Shown piece by piece: positions 30,610 to 39,023 of a stretch of DNA of 41,412 nucleotides; position 1 is the stretch's first letter; each line of letters begins with the position of its first letter. Made by a program: the position numbers and the translations under genes. This DNA is from an uncultured Oscillospiraceae bacterium (lineage in GTDB: Bacteria; Bacillota; Clostridia; Oscillospirales; Oscillospiraceae): the NCBI GenBank assembly GCA_944386975.1, contig CALXDC010000023.1, forward strand, positions 1 through 41,412, read 5' to 3'. The notes under the pieces are model-generated. The model was not told where the DNA came from. It searched no databases and saw nothing but the letters and a program-made list of their open reading frames with translations.

Positions 30610-32247
30610 TCAACGCAGCTTTTTATCGATCTCCAGCCCTGGATACCTGAACTTGATGCGGATGGTCTCGGCATCCAGCACCGTGATCTTCTCAATCGCC
30701 ATGCGGACCTGCTCATCCTGATACTCGGTGTTAACCTCCAGCCGGGCCATCCACGCTCTCAGCTCCGCCATGCGGGACGCCTGGTTGGCGCTGCGGACGG
30801 CATCCTGCTCCAGGGCGCTGATTTGCTCCTGAATGGTCTGCTTCTCGTCTACAAGGGCCTTGAGCTGGGAAGTCAGAGCAGTGTCATCCATGTGTTCCAG
30901 TACCTGATCCAACAACAGGGCTTGCTGAGCGTTGACGTCCTTCAGCCTCTGCCGCAGGGTGATGAGGCTGGTCCCATCAGACTCCCCGCCGCTCCAGGCC
31001 ATGGCAGCGAACTCCAGCATGTCGGACTTGACTTCCGTTCCGGCCTGGGCAAATTCGTTGATGGCCTCCAAAATGGCCTGATGGAGCTTCTCCTCAGCCA
31101 GCGTGGGGGAACTGTGGCAGTATTTCGTCCCAAACTCCAGCCGGGAGACGCACCGCCACACGATACGCTTTTTCCCGTTCCGCGCCCAGGTCACCCGTTT
31201 GTAGGGGGAACCGCACTCGCCGCATACCAACAGTTCCGTCAGGGCGTACTTGGCGGAATATTTGCCCAGTTCCGTCTTACCTGACTTCTGTAATACCTTC
31301 CGCTTGCTGGACCTTCGGGTCATCTCCTCCTGTACTCGATAAAACATATCCTTGGGGATGATCGCAGGGTGATTATTCTCCACATAGCTCTGCAGCCGCT
31401 CCCCATTGTTCTTCTTCACCTGTTTGCTGATACAGTCAGTAATGTAGGTTTTGCCCAGCAGAGCGTCACCAATGTACCGCTCATTGGTAAGAATATTGTG
31501 GATCACCTGATAGGACCACCGCTGAATGGCTTGGGCAGTCGGAACATGGTCCGCCTCCAGCTCCTGCTGGATCTGAGACAGGCTGCACCCGTCCAGGTAC
31601 CTGCGGTAAATTCGCCGCACCGTCTCCGCTTCCTCCGGCACGATCTCCGGCCTGCTGTCCTCTCCCTTGCGGTAACCCAGCAGCTTTTTGTACTGGAAGG
31701 TGACCTTGCCCGCTTTTATGCTTTTCTCTTTTCCCCAACTCACGTTTTTGCTGAGGGATTCACTCTCTGCCTGGGCGAAGCCGCTGAACAGGGTAATGAG
31801 GAACTCGCTGGACTCGGTAAGGGTATTGATGTTCTCCTTCTCGAAGATGACGCCGATCCCGCGCCCCTTCAGCATCCGCACGGTGTCCAGACAATCAACG
31901 GTATTCCGGGCGAACCGGGAGAGGGATTTGGCCAGGATTAGGTCAATCCTGCCTCGCTTGCAGGCGGCGATCATCTTGTTGAACTCTGCCCGTTTCTTCA
32001 TGCTGGTGCCGGAGAGCCCCTTGTCCGCAAAGATTCCGGCCAGCTCCCAGTCAGGATTGTCCTGGATCTTCTGGGTGTAGTATTCCTTCTGGGCCTCATA
32101 GCTGGTGAGCTGCTCCTCGCTGTCGGTGCTGACCCGGCAGTAGGCGGCCACCCGCTGGCGGCCCTGCCTGGGTCCTCTGTGCCCTCCTGTTGGGGGGCTT
32201 TTTGTGGCGGGGATGACCCTCACCCGTCGTTCCAATCCCTGTTCCAT
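30610..32247 (-). CDS. Large serine recombinase (complete), site-specific integrase candidate
   Basis: A 545-aa recombinase with all three parts: resolvase catalytic domain with YCRVSTD (nucleophile Ser near residue 40) and KSLSRFARNT, a recombinase DNA-binding domain (about 200-310), and a zinc-ribbon domain (CGECGSPYKR with later Cys) followed by a long coiled-coil (about 400-500). This is the layout of integrases of Tn4451/TndX- and phiC31-like elements, which excise and integrate via a covalent 5'-phosphoserine. Start ATG 32247 follows AAAGGACAGG. It is the last of four recombinase genes in tandem, lying 24 bp after the catalytic-domain-less one. Confidence 0.92.
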   Translation of the reverse strand: MEQGLERRVRVIPATKSPPTGGHRGPRQGRQRVAAYCRVSTDSEEQLTSYEAQKEYYTQKIQDNPDWELAGIFADKGLSGTSMKKRAEFNKMIAACKRGRIDLILAKSLSRFARNTVDCLDTVRMLKGRGIGVIFEKENINTLTESSEFLITLFSGFAQAESESLSKNVSWGKEKSIKAGKVTFQYKKLLGYRKGEDSRPEIVPEEAETVRRIYRRYLDGCSLSQIQQELEADHVPTAQAIQRWSYQVIHNILTNERYIGDALLGKTYITDCISKQVKKNNGERLQSYVENNHPAIIPKDMFYRVQEEMTRRSSKRKVLQKSGKTELGKYSAKYALTELLVCGECGSPYKRVTWARNGKKRIVWRCVSRLEFGTKYCHSSPTLAEEKLHQAILEAINEFAQAGTEVKSDMLEFAAMAWSGGESDGTSLITLRQRLKDVNAQQALLLDQVLEHMDDTALTSQLKALVDEKQTIQEQISALEQDAVRSANQASRMAELRAWMARLEVNTEYQDEQVRMAIEKITVLDAETIRIKFRYPGLEIDKKLR

Positions 32248-32271
32248 TTCCTGTCCTTTCCCGGTGGTGGT

Positions 32272-33051
32272 CTATTGGAAGGTGACCGCCACCGTATTGT
32301 CTGCCGATATGGTGATAGAAGAGATCGTCTGTCGGATGCGGTTGAGATCCACGTCCAGTGGGCAGTCTGCATTCTCACATGAAATTGCCGCGGGGCAGCA
32401 GTCGTACCGGGCCGAGGCGCCTTGCAGAATCAGGGAGACGATCTCCTCCGGTGATTCCGGGCGCTCCAGAGCACGGTTGATGGCATTGGTCAGGCGAATG
32501 ACCTCCCCGGAGGGCTGGTACGGCTCCTGGCCGGGCGCTTTGTGCTCTGCCCACTGCCGGGCTACCTCATCCAGCAGCTCGGCATCCGCAATGGTGACCA
32601 CAGCAGCGCAGTGAGCGCATTTGAGATACAGCGTATCCACCCTGCGTCCCTTCCCGGCCAGCCGGTGCAACTCCCCGCCGCATTGGGCACAGCGCATACA
32701 GTCCTTCAGCCGAAGGGCTGGACGGTCCGGCCTGGGGTCGTATCCGGCTGTTTTCTCTTGGATCATCGTCTGGACGGTCTTGAACACCTCGCTGTCAACG
32801 ATGGCCGGATAATCGTCCCTGCCAATGTAGCGGGGATTTTCCAGCAGGCGCTTGACCTTGTGCTTGTTCCATTCGGGCCTTGCTTGGCTATATGGAATAT
32901 GTTCTTCGTTCAAGGTGTCTGAGATCTTCTGATAGGACAGGCCGGCAGTGTAGAGGGAGAACATCCTCACCACCACAGCAGCATCTTCCGGGACCACAGT
33001 CAGGTCTCCATTCTGGATCTGATAGCCATATAACAAGGTCCGGTTTCTCAT
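32272..33051 (-). CDS. Recombinase-domain protein lacking the catalytic domain
   Basis: A 259-aa protein that aligns by eye with the middle and C-terminal parts of large serine recombinases only: a recombinase domain (GYQIQNGDLTVVPEDAAVVVRMFSLYTAGLSYQKISDTLN, then NPRYIGRDDYPAIVDSEVF) and a zinc ribbon (CMRCAQCGG, LKCAHC). No resolvase catalytic domain precedes it: its ATG overlaps the stop of the upstream recombinase (ATGA), so this is a designed gene boundary and not a fresh truncation. It may act as a directionality or accessory DNA-binding subunit (inference). Confidence 0.82.
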   Translation of the reverse strand: MRNRTLLYGYQIQNGDLTVVPEDAAVVVRMFSLYTAGLSYQKISDTLNEEHIPYSQARPEWNKHKVKRLLENPRYIGRDDYPAIVDSEVFKTVQTMIQEKTAGYDPRPDRPALRLKDCMRCAQCGGELHRLAGKGRRVDTLYLKCAHCAAVVTIADAELLDEVARQWAEHKAPGQEPYQPSGEVIRLTNAINRALERPESPEEIVSLILQGASARYDCCPAAISCENADCPLDVDLNRIRQTISSITISADNTVAVTFQ

Positions 33052-34601
33052 CTGACTTCCTCCAGCAATTCAGTCAACTCCAGACCGCCCCACAGCCGGA
33101 AGCGGATACGGGTCCGGGACTCCACAATGATCCGATCCACCAGCATGCTGAACAGCTCCTCATCGAAGCCCTCCAGTCGTTCTGGGCCCTGCTGTACGGC
33201 CTCTGCCATCTGGCGCAGGGTCTCCACCGCTTCCTCGATGTCATCGCTCTTGAGCAGCCTGCGGCGTTCCGCCCGAAGCTGCGTCAATTTGGCGTTGATG
33301 GCGCTCTGCTTGGCCGCACCGGCTTCCGCGTCCAGCAGTCCGGCGCTCTGGAGCTTGCTGATGTTATGGCTCTGCTCGGCGGCCTGGGCGATGGCCTGAT
33401 TGACCGCCAGCATGGCGGGGTTCTCCCGCAGAAGGGCGGTCCGCAGGTCGTCCAACTGCTCCAGCATGGGCCGCAGGACAATCCCTTCATTTTGCTTCAG
33501 CCTGTTGTACATCCGCACAAAGGCCGCATAGATCTCATGTTCTGGAATTCTACCCATTGGGCAGTTTGACGCACCTTTGTCGTGTTTCCTGCAGGTCCAT
33601 ACTACACGGCCACTCCGTCCCTCCCGGCGGGCGAAGGGGGTGCCGCACACTCCACATATAATTTTCCGTGACAGCAGATAGGGCTGGCATGACAGTCCCC
33701 TATGGCTGGATTTGCGCCGGAGCAGTTCCTGTGTTTTTTCAAATACCTCTCTTGTAATAATGGCGGGGTGCGTGTCCTCAGTGTAGTATTGGTCCCGTTC
33801 TCCGTGGTTTCGCTGCCTTACAAAAGGGAAGCCGGAGGTGAAGGTTTTCTGAGTGAGGGTATCGCCCATGTATTTCTCATTGGTTAATACATAGAGAACC
33901 GTACTGTGCTGCCAGTAGGGCGTTTTGTCTGTCGTGGGGAACTCCTTTTTTGTCATCTCCGCCGCGATCCACTCCAGGCTTCTCCCATTGAGATAGGACT
34001 GGAACATCCAGCGTACCTGTTCGGCTTCCTCCGAGACGATCTCCAGGTCCTTTCCGTCCACCAGACGGTATCCGAAAGGGGCGGAGCAGGTAATGAATTC
34101 TCCCCGCTCCATCCGCTTCTGGTAGCTCATCTGCTGGTTCTGGGAGATGGAGATGGACTCCTGCTGGGCCAAAGAACCGGAAACGCTCACCATCAATTCT
34201 GTGGTGAGCGTTCCAGTGTCAATGTTCTCTTTTTCGAAGTAGACGGATACCCCCAGCCTGGACAGCTCCCGCAGAGAAGCAAGGCAGTCACGGGTGTTGC
34301 GGGCGAAGCGGGAGATGGACTTGACCAGTACCTTGTCGATCCTGCCTTTGCGGCAGTCGGCCAGCATACGGTTGAAATCCTCCCGCTTGTCCATCCTGGT
34401 GCCAGTCAGCCCCTCATCGGCGTACACGTCCACCAGTTCCCAACCTGCATGTCCGTTGATCTGCTCCGTGTACTCCTTGATTTGAGCGGCGTAGGAATGA
34501 AGTTGGTCCGTAGAATCAGAGCTGACCCGGCAGTATGCCGCCACCCGCAGGATGTCCGGCTGTACCGCCTTGGGCGGGATCACCGTCACATTTGATGCCA
34601 T
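33048..34601 (-). CDS. Large serine recombinase (complete), second copy
   Basis: A 517-aa recombinase. Catalytic domain with YCRVSSD (Ser near residue 27), KSISRFARNT and the usual FEKENIDT, recombinase domain (about 185-300), zinc ribbon (CGVCGTPFARR, later Cys in CRKHDKGASNC), and a C-terminal coiled coil. ATG 34601 is preferred, with GAGAGGAG upstream, over a longer frame reading back into the neighbouring gene. It is only distantly similar to the 545-aa recombinase, so the two are not a recent duplication. The stop overlaps the next gene. Confidence 0.91.
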   Translation of the reverse strand: MASNVTVIPPKAVQPDILRVAAYCRVSSDSTDQLHSYAAQIKEYTEQINGHAGWELVDVYADEGLTGTRMDKREDFNRMLADCRKGRIDKVLVKSISRFARNTRDCLASLRELSRLGVSVYFEKENIDTGTLTTELMVSVSGSLAQQESISISQNQQMSYQKRMERGEFITCSAPFGYRLVDGKDLEIVSEEAEQVRWMFQSYLNGRSLEWIAAEMTKKEFPTTDKTPYWQHSTVLYVLTNEKYMGDTLTQKTFTSGFPFVRQRNHGERDQYYTEDTHPAIITREVFEKTQELLRRKSSHRGLSCQPYLLSRKIICGVCGTPFARREGRSGRVVWTCRKHDKGASNCPMGRIPEHEIYAAFVRMYNRLKQNEGIVLRPMLEQLDDLRTALLRENPAMLAVNQAIAQAAEQSHNISKLQSAGLLDAEAGAAKQSAINAKLTQLRAERRRLLKSDDIEEAVETLRQMAEAVQQGPERLEGFDEELFSMLVDRIIVESRTRIRFRLWGGLELTELLEEVR

Positions 34602-34629
34602 GCTGTCAGCTCCTCTCCATTTCGTGTTG

Positions 34630-35004
34630 TCACTCCGTAATTCCGTCCTCGCTGGTGTCGATGTTCTCCTGCTCGAAGCGGACGGATACCCCAAGGGCAG
34701 TCAGCTCCCGCAGGAGCTCCTGGCAGTCCTGGATGTTCCTCGACAATCGGGATACGGACCTGACCAGGATCTTGTCGATCTTCCCGGCCCGGCACTCTCT
34801 CAGCATACGGGTAAGCTCTTTCTGCTTTCGCATCCGGTTTCCGCTTGGGGCCACGTCCACATAGACTCCCGCCAGTTCCCAGTCCTCATGACCCTCCACT
34901 TGGGCTCTGAGGGCTCTGACCTGCGTGTCCAGAGCGGCTTGGTCGAAGTTACCCACCCGGCCATATACCGCCACACGTAGCGGGGGTCTTTCTGTTCCAT
35001 TCAT
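34630..35004 (-). CDS. Lone resolvase catalytic domain without its serine
   Basis: A 124-aa protein made of the N-terminal resolvase domain alone. It keeps the fold motifs (RVAVYGRVGNFDQ, WELAGVYVDVAPSGNRM, DKILVRSVSRLSRNIQD, VRFEQENIDT), but the nucleophile position reads Gly 18 (YGRVG instead of YCRVS), so it cannot cut DNA. The gene ends cleanly 28 bp before the next recombinase and has a ribosome binding site (AAAGGACGG), which argues for a retained role, perhaps as a subunit in the synaptic complex or a dominant-negative regulator (inference). It could also be a decaying gene. Confidence 0.8.
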   Translation of the reverse strand: MNGTERPPLRVAVYGRVGNFDQAALDTQVRALRAQVEGHEDWELAGVYVDVAPSGNRMRKQKELTRMLRECRAGKIDKILVRSVSRLSRNIQDCQELLRELTALGVSVRFEQENIDTSEDGITE

Positions 35005-35069
35005 GGGGCTTCCGTCCTTTCTTCGTTTTTGGCAACGACAACACTACCACACCTTGTCCGAAATAGCTA

Positions 35070-35222
35070 TCACAATTCCCGAACAGTTACCGGGCGGTAC
35101 TTTTCTGCCGCCAGGCGATGGATGACGTCAGCCTCCTCCTCCGTCACAAAGCCGGCCTCCCGCATCCGGACCAGAATGCCAAGGGCAATCTGGTACTGCA
35201 GCTCCGTCCTGGCATTGATCAT
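35070..35222 (-). CDS. SHOCT-domain-like small protein
   Basis: A 50-aa protein. Most of it is one short helical-hairpin domain: TELQYQIALGILVRMREAGFVTEEEADVI, matching the SHOCT (short C-terminal domain) pattern of I/L-x-x-L-x-x-G-x-I/V-T-x-E-E. Such miniproteins are often found beside serine-recombinase genes in clostridial elements (from memory). Its ATG overlaps the stop of the DinG-like helicase (ATGA at 35219-35222), so it is translated with it. Role unknown. Confidence 0.8.
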   Translation of the reverse strand: MINARTELQYQIALGILVRMREAGFVTEEEADVIHRLAAEKYRPVTVREL

Positions 35223-37153
35223 GACGCTGCACCCTCCTGGAAGTAAGGTTCCGCCTTAACGGCTCGAATGAACTGCTCCACCTCTGTCAAACTGTCCGTG
35301 ACCGGCATCTCCGGCAGGGCGGCAATCACATCCATAAAATAGCGGTTGCCCTGGGCGGCCCGCTCATCCAGGATGGCCACCACGCAGGTGTCCGTCTCCG
35401 TGCGGATGGCACGGCCAAAGCCCTGCTTCAGCTTGATCTGCATCTCCGGTACTACCACCGCCCTCAGGAAGGCGCGGAGCGTGGGGTGATTCTCCCGCTC
35501 CTTTTCTTTTCGGGCATCAGGAAGAGGAAACGGCAGCCTGGGGATGATGAGCAGGGACACGCAGTCGCCTGGGAAGTCAAAACCCTCCCAGGCCGCGCCG
35601 GTGGCCAGCAGGACGCTGCCGGGGCTGGCCTTAAACTGCTCCATGGTACGCGCGCTGTTTCGCCCCAGCGTAAACAGAGGGTAGTTTAGTGTCTTTCTCC
35701 GCAGCCGCTCCTTCACAGCGGACATGGCAGCGTAAGAGGTGAACAATGCCAGGGTGTGACCGTGGGCTACGTCCAGCAGGGCAAGGATCTCATCCGTCAG
35801 TTGGTCGAAGTAATCCTTGTCCCCCTGGTTGGGAGGGATGTGAGGGAGATACAGCAGGCAGTTCCTGCTGTAATCGAACGGGGATGGCGCGACGAACTCA
35901 CGCACGCGGCCATCCGCCAGCAGACCGGTCTCTTCTTTGAAGTGCCGGAAGTCCTGACCAACGGCCAGTGTGCCGGAGGCCAGGATTGTTGGTTTGTTCT
36001 GCCGCCAGAGCGTCTGGCGGAACTGGGTGGTCAGGTCGGCGGAGGAGGCACACAGCATGGAGCCGCCCCGCTCATCCTCCGCTGTATAGAACACCAGATC
36101 AGGCTCCTGTCTGCTGAACAGCTCCGACTTGCTGGACACCTGCTCCAGCTGCTTGCGGGTGCTGGGCGTCAGGAAATCGCTGAGCTGCCGGCGGATCGCC
36201 GGGAGCGCCCGATTTGGCCCTGCCAGCAGGCCGGCGAAATGAGCGAAAGAGCGATCCGTGTCCCACGGCCTTGACAGCTCCTTCAGCAGAGGCTCTGCCG
36301 CGGACGCCAGGGTCTCGGAAGCCAGCAGATATCGCTCCCGGCGCAGGCTGTGGATCAGGTCCCGGAGTTCTTCCGCCATGAGTGTGACGCCGAACATCTG
36401 CCGGGCGGTCTCCGCCAGCTTGTGGGCCTCGTCAATGATAAGCCCACTGTATTCCGGAAAGATAGGCCGCTTTCCTGTGCTGCGGTGGATCGCGTCCGCC
36501 AGGAGCAGGTTGTGGTTGCAGATTTGAAATTGGTACCTGTCTGAGTCACACACTTCCACGAAGCAGAGATACCGGCAATCATCCTGACGGCAGTCGCACA
36601 CATGTGGAACGCATACGCGCTCCCGGTCATAGCTGCTGAGGTGAGGCGCCATGTCCAAGTCCAGGTGGTCCCGCAGAGACAACAGGGCTTCACACGCCTT
36701 TGGGTTCTTCCGCTCCAGATTGACAGCCTGCAGCCGCTGTTTCAAGCGCGCATCACATACATAGTGGGCCTTGCCCTTGCGGATGATGGCGCGCAGCGGG
36801 GCCCGCAGCATACCGTCTGCCAGCAGGAGCTTGGAGAGGAAGGGCAGGTAGTCGTTCAGCACCGCGTCCTGGAGGGCGATGCTGGAGGTAGAGACCAGAA
36901 GTGGACGAGGTGCCAGGCCCTGTGTGGACCGGTAACGGTGGAATGCCGTCCCGGCCACCAGGTAGGCATAAGTTTTGCCGATTCCGGTTCCCGCGTCACA
37001 AAGGGCGATGCCGCCCTCCAGCATGGCGTCCAGCATCTGGTGGCTCAAGGCCATCTGTGCCGGGCGCTCGGCCATCCCCTGGGCGGGGAGCAGGTCTCTG
37101 AAAACATGGTCGATCTCGTTATGGGCATTTTGCCTGTTATCCTTGTTATTCAT
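35219..37153 (-). CDS. DinG/XPD-like superfamily 2 helicase with Fe-S-type cysteines
   Basis: A 644-aa ATP-dependent DNA helicase. Seen: Walker A DAGTGIGKT (residues 53-61), a cysteine-rich insert (Cys at about 133, 181, 186, 188, 193, 197) where DinG/XPD holds a 4Fe-4S cluster, DEAH at 241-244, and C-terminal helicase motifs (GSVLLATGAAWEGFDFPGD, QGFGRAIRTETD). Six cysteines exceed the four needed. DinG enzymes unwind 5'-3' and resolve R-loops or collapsed forks; mobile-element versions may aid replication or transfer. ATG 37153 is favoured since AAGGGGA sits 9 bp before it; ATG 37174 is possible. It heads the SHOCT-recombinase gene string. Confidence 0.88.
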   Translation of the reverse strand: MNNKDNRQNAHNEIDHVFRDLLPAQGMAERPAQMALSHQMLDAMLEGGIALCDAGTGIGKTYAYLVAGTAFHRYRSTQGLAPRPLLVSTSSIALQDAVLNDYLPFLSKLLLADGMLRAPLRAIIRKGKAHYVCDARLKQRLQAVNLERKNPKACEALLSLRDHLDLDMAPHLSSYDRERVCVPHVCDCRQDDCRYLCFVEVCDSDRYQFQICNHNLLLADAIHRSTGKRPIFPEYSGLIIDEAHKLAETARQMFGVTLMAEELRDLIHSLRRERYLLASETLASAAEPLLKELSRPWDTDRSFAHFAGLLAGPNRALPAIRRQLSDFLTPSTRKQLEQVSSKSELFSRQEPDLVFYTAEDERGGSMLCASSADLTTQFRQTLWRQNKPTILASGTLAVGQDFRHFKEETGLLADGRVREFVAPSPFDYSRNCLLYLPHIPPNQGDKDYFDQLTDEILALLDVAHGHTLALFTSYAAMSAVKERLRRKTLNYPLFTLGRNSARTMEQFKASPGSVLLATGAAWEGFDFPGDCVSLLIIPRLPFPLPDARKEKERENHPTLRAFLRAVVVPEMQIKLKQGFGRAIRTETDTCVVAILDERAAQGNRYFMDVIAALPEMPVTDSLTEVEQFIRAVKAEPYFQEGAAS

Positions 37154-37533
37154 CCTAAAATGTCCCCTTATCATGTAAGTTTTCTTTCATTCTCATCGTA
37201 TTTGCAGCTCGCACCCCGATGAGTTGGGAACAGCACGGACAAGGTTTGGCAGACCTTCACAGGCATACTCCCAGGGTCTCTACTGCTTTCAACCCTGGGA
37301 ATACATGGCGGCCTTGCCGGGGCCGCCCCGCATTGGCGGGATCGCTCACCGGAGGGGATGTCCCCTCCGGGTCCTGGCGCGCACGATGCGTGTGTCTGTG
37401 CTGTGATCCGTACTGCTGGTATTCACTTATCAAAGAGCACACCGCCATATTTCTGGCTGGTACCCTTAGTTTAGTGAATCCGGCAGCCATTTTTTAGAGA
37501 GCAATGGACACATCTCCGTGACCATTGGACACA
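37154..37533. other. Hairpin-rich non-coding region
   Basis: No gene found. Contains tandem stem-loops: 9-bp arms 37269-37277/37292-37300, 7-bp 37307-37313/37321-37327, a short CCGC/GCGG, and a perfect 10-bp with 2-nt loop at 37349-37370. To the right are two direct copies of TGGACACAT (37505-37513 and 37526-37534), 21 bp apart. Could be an origin of transfer or single-strand origin, or the structured leader of the helicase message. Confidence 0.45.
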
Positions 37534-37884
37534 TTAGAGCTGCGACTCCAGGATGGACAACTTTTGGATCAGCTCCCGGATCTCCCGCTTGAGCGGCCCG
37601 CTCTCCGGGGTCTTCCCCAGGATCAGGTGATCCAGGGAGGTACCGAACACCGATGCCAGCGCAATAAACATATCGACAGAGCACCCCTTTTTCCCGGCCT
37701 CGATCCGGCTCAGAAAACTGCGGTCAATGCCCAGTAAGTCTGCCAGCGCCTCCTGTGTATAACCGGAAGCCTTGCGGAGCTGTTGTATTCGTTTCCCACA
37801 GGTCACCGTGTCATAGTACAGCTTTGACTCCTGCACACTTTTTTCAGTAGCTGCTTTTGAGGTGGTGGTATGTAGTTTTTTCAT
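37534..37884 (-). CDS. XRE-family HTH transcriptional regulator
   Basis: A 116-aa DNA-binding protein. Seen: a polar N-terminus of about 28 residues, a Cro/CI-type HTH at about 30-88 (GKRIQQLRKASGYTQEALADLLGIDRSFLSRIEAGKKG), and a short C-terminal helix (REIRELIQKLSILESQL) that may dimerise. Start ATG 37884 has GGAGATC upstream, but that site lies inside a long inverted repeat (37889-37930). It is a monocistronic unit between the terminator at 38012 and the hairpin-rich region. Likely controls the helicase/recombinase genes or itself (inference). Confidence 0.85.
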   Translation of the reverse strand: MKKLHTTTSKAATEKSVQESKLYYDTVTCGKRIQQLRKASGYTQEALADLLGIDRSFLSRIEAGKKGCSVDMFIALASVFGTSLDHLILGKTPESGPLKREIRELIQKLSILESQL

Positions 37885-37888
37885 GTTT

Positions 37889-37930
37889 TGATCTCCAATC
37901 TCAGTTTTTTAGAGCTGAAATTGGAGATCA
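37889..37930 (-). promoter_or_regulatory. Inverted repeat covering the ribosome binding site of the XRE gene
   Basis: Perfect 11-bp arms TGATCTCCAAT (37889-37899) and ATTGGAGATCA (37920-37930), extended inward by TCAG/CTGA after one mismatch. In the message the 3' arm contains GGAGATCA, the ribosome binding site of the gene starting at 37884. As RNA it would hide the site; as DNA it could be the XRE operator. Confidence 0.6.
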
Positions 37931-38011
37931 CGGATATTTTGCTGTATAGGTCTGCCAGTGCCGTCTCTGCATTGTCGCCCTTTCCGCTTTTCAGCGGGCG
38001 GAAAGGACAAC

Positions 38012-38058
38012 AAAAAAGGGAGCCTTACGCATAGCTGAAAAGCTACTTGTAAGGCTCC
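38012..38058 (-). terminator. Terminator of the XRE-ImmA-zinc ribbon operon
   Basis: GGAGCCTTAC with GTAAGGCTCC, and inside it TAGCT, loop GAAA, AGCTA. On the minus strand six T follow (A-run 38012-38017). It lies about 110 bp after the zinc ribbon gene. The open frame crossing it (37909-38157) is rejected for this reason. Confidence 0.8.
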
Positions 38059-38170
38059 GAACGCATAGTATCCCGCACTGGCGGGTGGTTGGTGCGCTTG
38101 ACAAAGTGTAGTCAAGTGAGGGAGGGGCAGCAGGCGGTGATCCGGTCTGCTGTCCACTGCTGCTCAATAT

Positions 38171-38359
38171 TCAACTCTTTGGGAATGTGATGCCGATTTG
38201 CGCCCCACACTTGGGGCATTTGGCAAACCACTGGGCCTTGGCCGACTGCCTGGGCCCGTACAAATTCAGGCAGGATGGGTCTGTCCCGCTGGCCGCGTCA
38301 ATGATTCTGCCTTTATGGCAGACCGGGCAGCGCAGTGTCTGCGTCTCTTTTCCTTTCAT
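38171..38359 (-). CDS. Small zinc-ribbon protein
   Basis: A 62-aa protein with two CPxC knuckles: CPVCHKGRI at residues 11-19 and CPKCGAQIG at 48-56, which together should hold one Zn. It resembles small zinc-ribbon ORFs found in clostridial conjugative elements; role unknown. ATG 38359 is chosen as it follows GAGGTGCC; the longer frame upstream lacks a binding site and overlaps immA. It lies 46 bp after immA on the same strand, so it is probably the third gene of that operon. Confidence 0.75.
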   Translation of the reverse strand: MKGKETQTLRCPVCHKGRIIDAASGTDPSCLNLYGPRQSAKAQWFAKCPKCGAQIGITFPKS

Positions 38360-38405
38360 AGGCACCTCGGTGTTCTCTTTTTTGTGAACAAGCTGATAAA
38401 AATTT

Positions 38406-39008
38406 TTACAGTAGATTGTGATGCTCCAGTCGGATGCGCATGGCCTGTTTAGATACCCCAAACAGGCAGGCCATATCGGCCACCAGGGTCCGGCGGTCAC
38501 GCCCAGGCCGGAGCTGATAAAAGGCGCGTTTGACCTGTGCCATGGGCATGAGGATCGCAGAACCCAGCAGATTGGCTTGAAACTCCATGTCGGTCTCCTC
38601 CGCTGTGAGCATCAGCGCCGCGCTCTCCCCGGTACCCAAGTAGAGCTTTTTATGCAAACACCAGTGGGCCAACTCATGGGCACAGGTAAAGCGAAAGCGG
38701 CCCGTATTGGCTTCTTCTCCGCAAAGGGACGCGTCTATCAGGATCGTGCCTGCCCGCACCGGAAACAGAATATACTCATGCAGCTCCATATCGTAGACCG
38801 CCTCCAGGCCATCGTCAAAAATGGTCTTCCCCAAAATGCGGCCGTTTTTTCGGAGGTATTGGTACTCCAGCGAAAGGCCGTTGGCTTCGATCAGATCCTC
38901 GATGGGGATAGCGGCAGGCTTGCCATAGTAGAGTTTGGGATCATAGGCGGTCAGCACACGGCGGGCAATATTCTCAATTGCGTACTCACTGTAAAACAGT
39001 TTCGCCAT
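38406..39008 (-). CDS. ImmA/IrrE-family metallopeptidase
   Basis: A 200-aa protein with the zinc-protease motif HELAHW at residues 111-116 inside FTCAHELAHWCLH, and a downstream Glu in EFQANLLGSAILMP, typical of the COG2856 family. In ICEBs1 and related elements ImmA cuts the XRE repressor ImmR to induce excision on DNA damage. Here the gene lies 15 bp after an XRE repressor gene, the same arrangement. The last third (TLVADMACLFGVSKQAMRIRLEHHNLL) is the usual helical end with a HTH look. Start ATG 39008. Cleavage of the neighbour is inferred from context. Confidence 0.9.
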   Translation of the reverse strand: MAKLFYSEYAIENIARRVLTAYDPKLYYGKPAAIPIEDLIEANGLSLEYQYLRKNGRILGKTIFDDGLEAVYDMELHEYILFPVRAGTILIDASLCGEEANTGRFRFTCAHELAHWCLHKKLYLGTGESAALMLTAEETDMEFQANLLGSAILMPMAQVKRAFYQLRPGRDRRTLVADMACLFGVSKQAMRIRLEHHNLL

Positions 39009-39023
39009 AGCTGCTTCCTCCCG

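Noticed and set aside
37909-38157. 82-codon open frame between the XRE and zinc ribbon genes
   Set aside because: It crosses the terminator hairpin at 38012-38058 and the long inverted repeat, and has no ribosome binding site.
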